A stretch of 64,000 nt of DNA from NCBI GenBank assembly GCA_017307755.1, contig JAFKGQ010000005.1, forward strand, positions 310,001 through 374,000, read 5' to 3'. Position numbers and translations under genes: made by a program. The notes beneath the pieces were generated by a model. That model made no database searches. It was not told the origin of the DNA and saw nothing but the letters and a program-made list of their open reading frames with translations. This stretch comes from Chitinophagaceae bacterium (lineage in GTDB: Bacteria > Bacteroidota > Bacteroidia > Chitinophagales > Chitinophagaceae). Shown here piece after piece: positions 53,859-62,571 of this stretch (position 1 is its first letter; the number at the start of each line of letters is the position of its first letter).

Positions 53859-53913
53859 TGCACCATTTGACGGACTAATTACGGATACCCGGTGCAGGAG
53901 GAGGGTTAGTCCG
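53859..53913 (+). promoter_or_regulatory. Candidate pseudoknot between rpsM and rpsK
   Basis: TGCACC (53859-53864) pairs with GGTGCA (53891-53896), and CGGACTAA (53871-53878) pairs with TTAGTCCG (53906-53913). The two helices interleave, as in an H-type pseudoknot, with loops of 6, 12 and 9 bases. In E. coli ribosomal protein S4 represses the same group of genes by binding a pseudoknot, but there it lies before rpsM. A regulatory role here is inference. Confidence 0.5.
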
Positions 53914-53987
53914 GGCCGTAGGGCAGCTGTGGGCTGTCAGCTATGAGCTTCGAGTAAAAATTAATGATTACCTATTTTTAGATCAAC

Positions 53988-54392
53988 ATGGCAAAAGCAC
54001 AAGCACCCAGCGCGAAAGCCGCTGCGAAGAAAAGGATCGTAAAGGTTGATGTTTATGGCGATGCACATATCACAGCCAGCTTCAACAACATTATCATCAG
54101 CATTACCAACAAGAATGGCCAGGTGATTTCCTGGAGCAGCGCCGGTAAAATGGGCTTTAAGGGTTCCAAGAAGAATACCCCTTATGCAGCTCAGATGGCG
54201 TCTTCTGATGCGGCCAAGACGGCTTTGGATGCCGGATTGAAGAAAGTGGACGTTTTTGTGAAAGGTCCTGGTTCAGGCAGAGAAAGCGCTATCCGTGCTT
54301 TGGCCAACAATGGGATCGAAGTCGTGATGATCAAGGATGTGACCCCGCTGCCCCACAATGGCTGCCGTCCTCCCAAGAAACGCAGAGTATAG
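53988..54392 (+). CDS. rpsK: Ribosomal protein S11 (uS11)
   Basis: This 134-residue protein has [20 protein letters not shown] at the start, then [11 protein letters not shown] and the C-terminal [18 protein letters not shown], a family signature. It follows a 141-base spacer that holds the candidate pseudoknot. Confidence 0.98.
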   Translation: MAKAQAPSAKAAAKKRIVKVDVYGDAHITASFNNIIISITNKNGQVISWSSAGKMGFKGSKKNTPYAAQMASSDAAKTALDAGLKKVDVFVKGPGSGRESAIRALANNGIEVVMIKDVTPLPHNGCRPPKKRRV

Positions 54393-54401
54393 TTTTTTTA
54401 T

Positions 54402-54430
54402 ACGGATCCACCCTTGAAGGGTGGTTCCGT
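54402..54430 (+). other. Hairpin after rpsK
   Basis: An interrupted stem (ACGGA with TCCGT, and CCACCC with GGGTGG) closes a 5-base loop 10 bases after the rpsK stop. There is no T-tract, so it is unlikely to be a terminator. It may stabilise or attenuate the transcript. Confidence 0.45.
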
Positions 54431-54450
54431 CTGTATATATCATACAAGCT

Positions 54451-54490
54451 GGATAAGATTGAATTTTAAGATTTTTAGATAATCTTATCC
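54451..54490 (+). other. 10-bp inverted repeat before rpsD
   Basis: GGATAAGATT (54451-54460) and AATCTTATCC (54481-54490) are a perfect 10-bp inverted repeat with a 20-base loop, ending 28 bases before the rpsD ATG. It could control rpsD translation. The role is unknown. Confidence 0.5.
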
Positions 54491-54518
54491 GGGAACTTAA
54501 AAATCTAACAATCAAATT

Positions 54519-55124
54519 ATGGCACGTTACAGAGGTCCAAAGACCAGAATTTCCCGCATTTTCGGTGAGCCTATCTTAGGTAATGGCAAGTATTTAACGA
54601 AGAACAGCAACCCTCCCGGTCAGCATGGCGCTACCAAAAAGCGTAAGCAGCCCGGTGAATATGCATTACAGCTGAGGGAGAAGCAAAAGGCCAAATACAC
54701 TTATGGTGTATTGGAGCGTCAGTTCCGTAAGACATTTGAAGAAGCTGTACGTCGTAAAGGCGTTACGGGTGAGAACCTGATCAAATTACTGGAAGCGCGT
54801 CTGGATAACACGGTATACCGTCTCGGAATAGCTCCTTCCCGTCCTGCTGCCCGTCAGTTGGTGACGCACAAGCATATCACTGTCAATGGGGAGGTCGTCA
54901 ATGTTCCTTCCTTCCAGCTGAGACCCGGCGATACCATCGGTATCAAGGAGAGCACCCAGGGTAATACCGGTATTACCAGCCATATCCGTGGCAAGAATGC
55001 AAAGTTCAACTGGCTGGATTATTCCGAAGCTGAATTTAAAGGCACTTTTATTGCTTATCCTGAGCGGGAAAGCGTACCTGAGAACATTAAGGAGCAGTTG
55101 ATTGTTGAATTGTATTCCAAGTAA
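54519..55124 (+). CDS. rpsD: Ribosomal protein S4 (uS4)
   Basis: This is a 201-residue small subunit assembly protein. It has MARYRGPKTRISRIFGEPILG at the start and an S4 RNA-binding fold in the middle (LIKLLEARLDNTVYRLGIAPSRPAARQLVTHKHITVNGEVVNVPSF). In E. coli S4 is the repressor of this operon. The start is at ATG 54519. Confidence 0.98.
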   Translation: MARYRGPKTRISRIFGEPILGNGKYLTKNSNPPGQHGATKKRKQPGEYALQLREKQKAKYTYGVLERQFRKTFEEAVRRKGVTGENLIKLLEARLDNTVYRLGIAPSRPAARQLVTHKHITVNGEVVNVPSFQLRPGDTIGIKESTQGNTGITSHIRGKNAKFNWLDYSEAEFKGTFIAYPERESVPENIKEQLIVELYSK

Positions 55125-55177
55125 ACCTTGACACGCTCTTAATCGTAATCGTTAAAACGTAAATCGTAAATTTAAAT

Positions 55178-56173
55178 ATGGCCATTTTAAATTTCCAGAA
55201 ACCAGACAAAATCATTCTTCAAAAAGCGACTGATTTTGAAGCTCAATTCGAATTCCGTCCTTTAGAGCCGGGCTATGGTGTGACCATTGGTAATGCTTTG
55301 CGCAGGGTATTACTGAGCTCTCTCGAAGGTTACGCGATCGTAGGGGTCAAGATCGAGGGTGCCGACCATGAGTTCGCTACGCTGAAAGGCGTGACGGAAG
55401 ACGTGGTGGAGATCATCCTCAACCTGAAACAAGTTCGGTTCAAAAAGAAAGTTGAACATGAAGTGACCCAGGAGAAGATCACCCTGAGCCTGAAGAACAG
55501 AACGGAGTTCACTGCCGGAACCCTGGGAGAGGCAACCCCCAGTTTTGAGGTAATGAACCCGGGCCTGCTTATCTGTACCCTGGATTCTTCTGCCAAGCTG
55601 GATATTGAGATCACCATCGGCAAGGGCCGTGGCTATGTCCCTGCGGAAGACAATAAGCCTAAGGATGCTCCCTTCGGCTATATCCCGACGGATGCTATCT
55701 TCACTCCTATCAAGAACGTGAAGTACTCCATCGAAAATACCCGCGTTGAACAACGCACTGACTTTGAAAAGCTGATCATGGAAGTGTCTACCGACGGCAC
55801 CATCCATCCTGAAGAGGCTGTTAAACAGGCCAGCCGCATCCTGATCCAGCATTTGATGATCATCACTGACGAGAACATCACTTTTGATAATAAAGAAGAG
55901 AAGAAGGAAGATCTGGTAGACGAACAGACGCTGCAACTGCGCAAGATCCTGAAGACCCCGTTGGAAGACCTCGATCTTTCTGTCCGGGCCTTCAACTGTC
56001 TGAAAGCAGCCAAGATCAACAGCCTTAGTGAGCTGGTGACCTACGAGCAGGAAGATCTGATGAAGTTCCGCAATTTCGGTCAGAAATCCCTGGCTGAGAT
56101 CGAGCAGGTACTGGGCGAAAGAGGTTTGCACTTTGGTATGGACCTGGGCAAGCTGAAAGTGGATGACGAATAA
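55178..56173 (+). CDS. rpoA: RNA polymerase alpha subunit
   Basis: This is a 331-residue protein. The N-terminal dimerisation domain (FRPLEPGYGVTIGNALRRVLLSSLEGYA, later GRGYVPAEDN) is followed by a linker and a C-terminal domain with LDLSVRAFNCLKAAKINSLSELV and the region FRNFGQKSLAEIEQVL. Length is as expected. It is followed by a strong terminator. Confidence 0.98.
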   Translation: MAILNFQKPDKIILQKATDFEAQFEFRPLEPGYGVTIGNALRRVLLSSLEGYAIVGVKIEGADHEFATLKGVTEDVVEIILNLKQVRFKKKVEHEVTQEKITLSLKNRTEFTAGTLGEATPSFEVMNPGLLICTLDSSAKLDIEITIGKGRGYVPAEDNKPKDAPFGYIPTDAIFTPIKNVKYSIENTRVEQRTDFEKLIMEVSTDGTIHPEEAVKQASRILIQHLMIITDENITFDNKEEKKEDLVDEQTLQLRKILKTPLEDLDLSVRAFNCLKAAKINSLSELVTYEQEDLMKFRNFGQKSLAEIEQVLGERGLHFGMDLGKLKVDDE

Positions 56174-56185
56174 TTTTTGAATAAT

Positions 56186-56224
56186 GGTCGGCGACCTCAT
56201 AGACGGTCGCCGACCTCTTTTTTT
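56186..56224 (+). terminator. Terminator between rpoA and rplQ
   Basis: A perfect 11-bp stem (GGTCGGCGACC with GGTCGCCGACC) with an 8-base loop is followed by TCTTTTTTTT. It lies 12 bases after the rpoA stop and 50 bases before rplQ. Confidence 0.85.
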
Positions 56225-56274
56225 AATACAGCCTTGTAATTCCTGACACGGTACAAGGTTTAAAATTTACAGTC

Positions 56275-56814
56275 ATGCGTCACGGAGACAAGATCAACAA
56301 TCTCGGCAGGACGGCTTCGCACCGCAAAGCGCTGCTGAACAACCTGGCCACTCAACTGATCGCTCACAAGAGGATCGTTACTACTCTGGCTAAAGCAAAG
56401 TCCTTAAGGACTTTTATCGAGCCCCTGATCACGAAAGCTAAGGACAATACCACCCATCAGCGCAGGGTAGTATTCAGCTATCTTCAGGATAAGGAAGCCG
56501 TTACGGAATTATTCGGAACAATTGCTGAAAAGGTAGCCGGTCGCCCCGGAGGTTATACCCGTATCATCAAGCTGGGTACTCGTGTAGGTGACAATGCTGA
56601 AACCGCCCTCATCGAGCTGGTAGATTTCAACGATGTTTATGGTAAGGGTAAAGGCGAGGTGAAGGAAGCAGCCGGTAAGAGGACCCGTCGTGCAGGCGGT
56701 AAGAAGAAAGGCGCCAAGGCAGAAGCTGGCGAAGCGGCTGAAGCTGCTGTGGAAGAAACCCCTGCTACGGAAGCTCCCAAGAAAGAAAAGAAAGAGAAGA
56801 AAGCAGCTGAATAA
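56275..56814 (+). CDS. rplQ: Ribosomal protein L17 (bL17) with long charged tail
   Basis: The protein has 179 residues. The family core ([81 protein letters not shown]) covers about 1-122. The rest is a low-complexity tail rich in Ala, Glu and Lys ([10 protein letters not shown] end). A charged tail is common in Bacteroidota L17. A terminator separates it from rpoA, so its transcription may be reduced or separate. Confidence 0.96.
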   Translation: MRHGDKINNLGRTASHRKALLNNLATQLIAHKRIVTTLAKAKSLRTFIEPLITKAKDNTTHQRRVVFSYLQDKEAVTELFGTIAEKVAGRPGGYTRIIKLGTRVGDNAETALIELVDFNDVYGKGKGEVKEAAGKRTRRAGGKKKGAKAEAGEAAEAAVEETPATEAPKKEKKEKKAAE

Positions 56815-56841
56815 AATGTTGAAATTTCTTTTGTGTTTATT

Positions 56842-56875
56842 AGATCGCCCACCGTTCGGTGGGCGATCTTTTTTT
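56842..56875 (+). terminator. Terminator after rplQ
   Basis: A 12-bp stem (AGATCGCCCACC with GGTGGGCGATCT) with loop GTTC is followed by six T residues. It ends the ribosomal operon. Confidence 0.9.
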
Positions 56876-56876
56876 G

Positions 56877-56884
56877 TAATTTTG
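56877..56884 (+). promoter_or_regulatory. -7 promoter element immediately before carA
   Basis: TAATTTTG followed by C matches TAnnTTTGC. It ends only 4 bases before the carA ATG, so a transcript from here would begin near or at the start codon. There is no clear -33 element; that region is the preceding terminator stem. Confidence 0.45.
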
Positions 56885-56888
56885 CGCC

Positions 56889-57977
56889 ATGGCAATCCTT
56901 TTACTCGAAGACGGTTCTGTCCATTATGGTAAAGCATTCGGCAAAAGAGGCACTACCTCCGGCGAAATCTGTTTTAATACAGGTATGACGGGCTATCAGG
57001 AGGTGTTTACAGACCCCAGCTATTATGGGCAGATACTGATAATGAACAGTGTGCACATCGGTAATTATGGGGTCAAGGATGGCGACACAGAATCCGGCAG
57101 TGTCAAGATCAGAGGACTTATCGGAAGGAACCTGGAAGAGCAATTCTCCCGTCTGCAAGCCAAGGGGTCGCTGGACGAATATCTCAAGACCAACAATATC
57201 GTCGCCATCGAAGGGGTGGACACGCGCGCACTGGTGGCGCATGTTCGTATAAAAGGCGCTATGAACTGCGTCATTTCCTCAGAAATAACGGATATCGACC
57301 AGTTAAAGGGTATTTTGGCCAAGACACCATCCATGGACGGGTTGGAGCTGGCCTCTGCGGTCAGCACAGACGTTGTGTATGAACTGGGGGATCCGGGAGC
57401 CGACATCCGCATTGCAGTAATGGATTATGGCGTAAAACAGCATATTCTTCAATGTATGGTGGAAAGAGGGGCCTACGTAAAGGTTTTTCCTGCGAAGACT
57501 ACCCTGGAAGAGGTCCGCGCTTTTCACCCTCATGGCTATTTCCTTTCCAATGGCCCTGGCGACCCGGCCCCGATGGACTACGCCATACCCACAGTAAAAG
57601 AGATACTGAAAGAGAAAAAGCCCCTTTTTGGTATTTGTCTGGGCCACCAGCTACTGGCCCTCGCTAATGATATACCTACCTTTAAGATGCACCATGGTCA
57701 CAGGGGGCTCAATCACCCTGTGAAGAACCTTGTCACCGGCAAATGCGAGATCACTACCCAGAATCATGGATTCGGCGTAGATCCGGAAGCCGTGAGGAAA
57801 GCATCTAATATCGAAGTGACCCATGTCAATCTCAACGATGATTCTATCGAAGGCATCCGTCTGAAGGACCGGCCTGCCTTTTCTGTGCAGTATCATCCGG
57901 AAGCTACGCCCGGCCCTCATGACAGCCGTTATCTTTTCGATGACTTTATCGAGCTGATCAAAAAGAGCCAATCGTGA
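56889..57977 (+). CDS. carA: Carbamoyl-phosphate synthase small subunit
   Basis: This 362-residue glutaminase subunit feeds carbamoyl phosphate to pyrimidine and arginine synthesis. It begins MAILLLEDGSVHYGKAFGKRG and has YQEVFTDPSYYGQ. The amidotransferase domain holds the Cys in FGICLGHQLLAL and the His-Glu in YHPEATPGPHD. The large subunit gene carB is not in the window. Confidence 0.97.
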   Translation: MAILLLEDGSVHYGKAFGKRGTTSGEICFNTGMTGYQEVFTDPSYYGQILIMNSVHIGNYGVKDGDTESGSVKIRGLIGRNLEEQFSRLQAKGSLDEYLKTNNIVAIEGVDTRALVAHVRIKGAMNCVISSEITDIDQLKGILAKTPSMDGLELASAVSTDVVYELGDPGADIRIAVMDYGVKQHILQCMVERGAYVKVFPAKTTLEEVRAFHPHGYFLSNGPGDPAPMDYAIPTVKEILKEKKPLFGICLGHQLLALANDIPTFKMHHGHRGLNHPVKNLVTGKCEITTQNHGFGVDPEAVRKASNIEVTHVNLNDDSIEGIRLKDRPAFSVQYHPEATPGPHDSRYLFDDFIELIKKSQS

Positions 57978-58387
57978 AGATAGCCATTATCAACGGGCCT
58001 AACCTCAATCTCCTGGGCACCCGGGAACCGGATGTATATGGCAGCAAGACCTTCGACGCATATTTCGGGGAATTAAAAGTGTTATTCCCCGGGGTGGAGT
58101 TTAGCTATTTTCAGAGCAATGTAGAGGGGGAGCTTATCAACGAACTGCAAAGAGTGGGATTTACTTATGACGGCATTATCATCAATCCTGGAGGGTATAC
58201 GCATACATCGGTAGCTATTGGAGATGCTATTGCGGCCATCACGACGCCTGTTGTGGAAGTACACATCAGCAATGTACATGCAAGGGAAGATTTCCGGAGA
58301 TTATCCCATGTGTCTGCAAAGGCAAAAGGAACGATCATGGGGCTAGGGTTGAAAGGATATGAACTGGCCGTGCGGTATTTTATGTAA
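57974..58387 (+). CDS. aroQ: 3-dehydroquinate dehydratase, type II
   Basis: This is a 137-residue shikimate-pathway enzyme beginning MKIAIINGPNLNLLGTREPD, with YFQSNVEGELINELQ, NPGGYTHTSVAI and VEVHISNVHAREDFRR. The start codon is GTG 57974, which overlaps the carA stop (GTGA). It supplies the shikimate pathway that leads to the chorismate used by TrpE. Confidence 0.96.
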   Translation: MKIAIINGPNLNLLGTREPDVYGSKTFDAYFGELKVLFPGVEFSYFQSNVEGELINELQRVGFTYDGIIINPGGYTHTSVAIGDAIAAITTPVVEVHISNVHAREDFRRLSHVSAKAKGTIMGLGLKGYELAVRYFM

Positions 58388-59102
58388 GAGCGGGCCCATG
58401 CCGGGTAAAATCATCGAAGAATTCATCTCTATAAGCCAGGCCAAGCGGCAATTCAATATCTTTCAGATATACGGCATGATTCCCAAGGGCAGTGACGTGG
58501 TCTATGTTTACGACGTAGGATTTACTTATTCTTTTAAAAGTAACGGATGGGAGTTTGGAGAGCGTGGTCCTTATATTCATGGCGGTGATCAGCCGCCGGT
58601 CTTTCAAATTGATGATCACATAATCCTTCATACCTTCTATATAGAGGATATCGTATAATGGGATCTTATGCAGAAGTCTGTCGGCCCTGATGAATATACA
58701 TGCGTTCTCCATACGTTCGAACCGGCTTTTTTCAAACGCGTCCGAGAGATAATGATTGAACTGCCCCGCCTTATTTACCGCCTTTAGGAAGCGTTCTTCG
58801 CGAATGGGTTTTACCAAATAATCGATGGCATCTACTTCATAGCTTTTTAACGCATAATGCGCATATGCGGTGGTAAATATCACGAGGGTCCCGGGAGACA
58901 ATGTGCGGGCAAAGTCGAGCCCGTTGACACCGGGCATCTCGACATCGAGGAAAACGAGATCTATCGCATTAGAATCCAGGTATGCCGCGGCTTCTGCGGT
59001 ATTCTTAAAACCTCCTTTTAAGGACAGCTTTGTCTTTTTTTCTATCAGATCGCTCATCCCTTGCCGGGCGATGGGCTCGTCATCAACGATAATGCAATTC
59101 AT
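58380..59102 (-). CDS. LytTR-family response regulator
   Basis: This is a 240-residue protein. Its REC domain (about 1-115) has IIVDDEPIAR, Asp53 in LVFLDVEMPG and the Lys in DYLVKPI. The LytTR domain (about 140-236) has YIEGMKDYVIINL and FKRISKSYVVNIDHV. It overlaps the kinase gene stop by four bases and converges on aroQ with an 8-base overlap. Confidence 0.94.
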   Translation of the reverse strand: MNCIIVDDEPIARQGMSDLIEKKTKLSLKGGFKNTAEAAAYLDSNAIDLVFLDVEMPGVNGLDFARTLSPGTLVIFTTAYAHYALKSYEVDAIDYLVKPIREERFLKAVNKAGQFNHYLSDAFEKSRFERMENACIFIRADRLLHKIPLYDILYIEGMKDYVIINLKDRRLITAMNIRTTLSKLPSVTFKRISKSYVVNIDHVTALGNHAVYLKDIELPLGLAYRDEFFDDFTRHGPALT

Positions 59103-60193
59103 AAATCGATCTCCAGCTTTACGTGATAGGTGTCATAGTTATGATCGTCGATCGTCAGAGAATGTTTCCCGGGGTATAATAAACTTAACCTCCTTTTGAT
59201 ATTGGAGTGCCCGATACCGCCATGTCCTATTCCCCCGTTGTTCTCAGCCTCCAGGGGCTTTGAATTGATACAGATGAATGTCAGCCTGTTCTTTTCGAGA
59301 TGTATGGTTATCCTGACGAATGAAGGCGCCTGGCTGTCATGATTGTGTTTTACCGCATTTTCCACAAACGGAATAAACAGCAGCGGAGGCAACCTGACGT
59401 CCTTTGGTTCTCCCGTTCTTTGTATATCATAGACAAAGAAATCCCTTCTTACGGATTCCAGCGTCAAAAAATCCTCCATGAACCGGATATCCGACGAAAG
59501 GAAGATAAACTCCTGGCCGCAGTCATAGATCTGGTACCGCAGCAGATCGGACAAACTGATCAATAAAGAGGATGCCCTTGAAGGCTCCTTTGCGATTAGT
59601 ATATGAGCGTTGTTTAGCGTATTGAACAGAAAATGAGGGTTGATCTGGCTTTTCAGCAGGCTCAATTCATGTTGAAAGTTGAGTTTCTGCAGCCTGTAAA
59701 GATGTTCGACGCTTTTTATCCAATGTTGGAACAGTTTAACCGCGGAAGAGGCAGCCATCACAACGGCAAAAAGTATCAGGAATTCGAACAGGCCGGCCAG
59801 AAAACTTTTTGGTGAACCTTTGGGAACGATGCGGTACTTGTCCAGGATCTTATCTGCCCAACAAATAAGTAAGAAAGAAATGACGCCTGTAATAAAAACG
59901 TCGAGAAAATAATAAAAAAAGCGCCCTTTGATCAGAAAACGGGGCACAAAGAAGTACATATTGAGATAAACGAGCCCCAGGGTACAGGCGCAAAAGATCA
60001 ACGCTATATATACGTCAAGTCCATTTTTGTATCCCGAAGGAGAATGGAAGATCAGCACCAGAAAAATGGCGATCAAACAGAGATGTCTGAACAACCTGTA
60101 CCCCGGGGACACAAAAAAGTTATACCAGATCTGTCCGGTGATCTGCATGGGGGGAAGCTCTGAATAAATCCTATTGTTCATCATTGGTATCAC
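59099..60193 (-). CDS. LytS-like sensor histidine kinase
   Basis: This is a 364-residue membrane kinase with about four transmembrane segments (36-160), a coiled linker, and the His domain motif LKSQINPHFLFNTLNNAH (His187). The ATPase region has FIPFVENAVKHNHD, and the end has GIGHSNIKRRLSLLYPGKHSL. It is the sensor of the pair; ligand unknown. It may start at ATG 60193 or a few codons later. Confidence 0.93.
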   Translation of the reverse strand: MIPMMNNRIYSELPPMQITGQIWYNFFVSPGYRLFRHLCLIAIFLVLIFHSPSGYKNGLDVYIALIFCACTLGLVYLNMYFFVPRFLIKGRFFYYFLDVFITGVISFLLICWADKILDKYRIVPKGSPKSFLAGLFEFLILFAVVMAASSAVKLFQHWIKSVEHLYRLQKLNFQHELSLLKSQINPHFLFNTLNNAHILIAKEPSRASSLLISLSDLLRYQIYDCGQEFIFLSSDIRFMEDFLTLESVRRDFFVYDIQRTGEPKDVRLPPLLFIPFVENAVKHNHDSQAPSFVRITIHLEKNRLTFICINSKPLEAENNGGIGHGGIGHSNIKRRLSLLYPGKHSLTIDDHNYDTYHVKLEIDL

Positions 60194-60223
60194 GACAATT
60201 TAGGCATAAACCTTCAAACGGCT

Positions 60224-60901
60224 TTATTTGAAGGAGCTTAGCAAGGATGTTTCCTGTAATTCCCCATCTTTATTGTAAGTCTCGGTCTTTACAATCCCGA
60301 TGCCGTAACTGTACCATTCGAGTACTTTTAGTTTCATGGGGATACCTATTCCCATGACTTTGAATCGAATGCTCATGTCATACCCGATCTCTACGGCGTC
60401 ATAATCTCCCGCCGGGGTCTTTACTTTTTCCCTTCCGATGACCTTTCGGTTCTCAACCTTAAATTCGACGTCCATTTTTTTACCATTTGTCTTACCTTTT
60501 ATTTTTAGTTCCATTTTTGATTCCAGGTTCTGGCCCGACGTCATGCCGGCCGGGTAGGTAAAGTAGGCGTCTTTTGATTGACCGCTCTCCATATCGGGTA
60601 CCTGGAAACCAATCCTGACATTCATGTTCTCGCAAATGATCTTTGCATTACCGTCTTCTTTTACTTTTCCTTCCGCATCGTATTTGATCAGCCGGTAAGT
60701 AGATTGCAGGGCGCCATTTTCCTGTTTGATACCGGAGATGGTGCCGACATCTTTTCCCATGTATTTTCCTGCTTTATCGTACTTGTTAAAAATGATCTCC
60801 TTCTTTGCGGAGAAATAATAAGCGGTACTGCATTCTTGCGCAAATGACCTCACGGCGTAAAATAAGGCGAAGGCGAGTAGGGTAATGATCTTCTTTTTCA
60901 T
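60224..60901 (-). CDS. Exported DUF3108/TapB-like envelope protein
   Basis: This 225-residue protein starts at ATG 60901 (MKKKIITLLAFALFYAVRSFAQ, a signal peptide). Longer starts (60919, 60958) are possible. The body is beta-rich with the internal pattern KTPAGDYDAVEIGYDMSIRFKV and ending EWYSYGIGIVKTETYNKDGELQ. The DUF3108/TapB-like naming is by similarity of this region only. It is 30 bases after the LytS gene start on the same strand and shares a regulatory region with a divergent outer-membrane protein. Confidence 0.75.
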   Translation of the reverse strand: MKKKIITLLAFALFYAVRSFAQECSTAYYFSAKKEIIFNKYDKAGKYMGKDVGTISGIKQENGALQSTYRLIKYDAEGKVKEDGNAKIICENMNVRIGFQVPDMESGQSKDAYFTYPAGMTSGQNLESKMELKIKGKTNGKKMDVEFKVENRKVIGREKVKTPAGDYDAVEIGYDMSIRFKVMGIGIPMKLKVLEWYSYGIGIVKTETYNKDGELQETSLLSSFK

Positions 60902-60974
60902 GTTTTTTCTTTGGTTCATAATATTTTTAAGAACGGGTGTAATATTAGAACGGAGCAAGAACCTTTTTGGGGCA

Positions 60975-61052
60975 TTTATACCAAGAGGGTGTTTTTTTAT
61001 ACCAAATGCTCAATGACCTGATTGGTATAAAAAGCTTCTGATTTGGTATAAA
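60975..61052. promoter_or_regulatory. Four-copy symmetric operator (TTTATACCAA / TTGGTATAAA)
   Basis: TTTATACCAA occurs at 60975-60984 and 60996-61005, and its inverse TTGGTATAAA at 61022-61031 and 61043-61052. Spacing is 21 bases within each pair, 26 between. The array lies between two divergent envelope genes. Pairs of direct repeats about 21 bases apart are the usual form of LytTR-family binding sites, and a LytTR regulator is encoded 1.9 kb away. The binding protein is inferred. Confidence 0.8.
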
Positions 61053-61102
61053 AGCATGCATGGCGGTGAGTCAGCCTGTTACTTTCGTATCAAAAAAGAA
61101 TT

Positions 61103-61705
61103 ATGACTACGAAAAGAATGGTTTTTATACTTGGGGCTCTGTTGATCATTTCAAGTACCGTTGTAGCGCAGCCTGTCTTTTTAGGCATCAGGGGAGGAGC
61201 CAATCTCAGTCGTGCGAATGGGCCTGCTTTTTCGGATCAGTATAAGCTTGGGTGGGAGGTAGGGCCATATGTAGGGTTCAATTTGTTTGGTGTGGTGGGG
61301 CTGCAGGCTGAAGCTTTGTATTCCTGGACGAGGATATCGACGGTGGATTATGTCAATGCGCAGAATACGGGTATTGAGCCCGGCAAAAAGAAACTAAATT
61401 ATTTGAGCATTCCCTTCCTGATCAGGCTCAACCTGGGAAAATATTTTACGATCAATGGAGGGCCTCAGCTAAACGTGCTTGCCAATAAAGATAAATACAA
61501 GCTGGATAATGGGTCGGAGGCTTTTAAGAATAGATACACCAACTGGGTGGCAGGGTTTGAGATCAATATCCCCCAGGCGAAAAATAAGACCTGTTTGTAT
61601 GCGAGATATAATTGGGGGGATGGGTTTGAGAACATCGGGGACCGTAAGGATGCGACGATCAGCCGTTTTCAGTTGGGAGTGTTTATACCGATCCTGGGTC
61701 AATGA
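61103..61705 (+). CDS. Outer-membrane beta-barrel protein (PorT/OmpW-like)
   Basis: This is a 200-residue protein. A signal peptide (MTTKRMVFILGALLIISSTVVAQ) precedes a barrel with the usual starts IRGGANLSRANGPAF, KLGWEVGPYVGFNL, and ends RFQLGVFIPILGQ. This is the small outer-membrane beta-barrel family common in Bacteroidota. It is divergent from the 60224 gene and probably controlled by the four-copy operator. Confidence 0.88.
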   Translation: MTTKRMVFILGALLIISSTVVAQPVFLGIRGGANLSRANGPAFSDQYKLGWEVGPYVGFNLFGVVGLQAEALYSWTRISTVDYVNAQNTGIEPGKKKLNYLSIPFLIRLNLGKYFTINGGPQLNVLANKDKYKLDNGSEAFKNRYTNWVAGFEINIPQAKNKTCLYARYNWGDGFENIGDRKDATISRFQLGVFIPILGQ

Positions 61706-61727
61706 TCGTCTGTGCCGGCTTTGGCTG

Positions 61728-62486
61728 TCAGAGCCAGATCCGCATCATCAGGGCAAATCCGGTGTCCTGTTTAGGGTTTTCCACCTTGCGAATAATGTGC
61801 AGCCCGTTGGCGCTCCATACCCGGAAAACTTCCCCTTTTTTATGGGTGTTGACCTCGTGTTCAATCTGGGGCACCATTACGCCTCGTGCGATCCATCCAA
61901 GGTCACCCCCTCCTTCTCCTCCCATCGAATAGGTCTTTGCCAATTGTTCGAAGCTGGCGGCGCTGTCCTGTAATTTCCGGATAATGAGGTTGCCCAGGCT
62001 GTCGGCAATACGATAGCGGAAGACGGAGGTATCGATGAAGATCTGGCTGATATGATAGAATTGATTGGGCGCCTTTGTCAATAGTTGTACGAGGAATTTA
62101 CTTCCTTTGTCGCCATAGGGGCCGTATACCTTTTTTTCCTTCCCTGAATAGGCAAGGCTGTCGGCCAGGCTGTTGAATCCCCGGGTGCGGGTGACGACGA
62201 TGGTATCTATCTTAAACCTTTTCTGGAGGATCTGTTTGGTGTATAGCACGGGGTTGGGGGATTGTTCCAGGGCTGTTTTTAGCTGGGGCAGGGTAAATTT
62301 TTTGGCTTCCGTCTGCATCTGGCGGACGATCTTTGCTTCTTCCTCCGGGGTCAGCTGCCGGCCCGGAGGCGGGGCGGGTTGACCCTGGGCAGGCTTTTGA
62401 GCGCCGGTGGGTTGCTGGGCATTAGTGGGGGACGGGATCATTATGCTGCTGTACAGCAGGCAGGTCAATATCAGGAATTTGTTCAT
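61728..62486 (-). CDS. Exported PpiC-type peptidyl-prolyl isomerase
   Basis: This is a 252-residue protein with a signal peptide (MNKFLILTCLLYSSIMIPSPTNAQ). A Pro/Gln-rich segment follows (PAQGQPAPPPGRQL), then a helical part. A PpiC/parvulin domain covers about residues 150-240 (YHISQIFIDTS, FEQLAKTYSMGGEGGGDLGWIARGVM, GEVFRVWSANGLHIIRK). It probably helps fold outer-membrane proteins. It converges on the barrel gene 22 bases away. Confidence 0.9.
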   Translation of the reverse strand: MNKFLILTCLLYSSIMIPSPTNAQQPTGAQKPAQGQPAPPPGRQLTPEEEAKIVRQMQTEAKKFTLPQLKTALEQSPNPVLYTKQILQKRFKIDTIVVTRTRGFNSLADSLAYSGKEKKVYGPYGDKGSKFLVQLLTKAPNQFYHISQIFIDTSVFRYRIADSLGNLIIRKLQDSAASFEQLAKTYSMGGEGGGDLGWIARGVMVPQIEHEVNTHKKGEVFRVWSANGLHIIRKVENPKQDTGFALMMRIWL

Positions 62487-62571
62487 CCCTGAAAGATAAG
62501 GGTTGGATCATAAATTGGAATGATTTTCGTTCTTTTTTCAGAAAAAGGCGGTTGCCGTCTGTTAAAAACCT

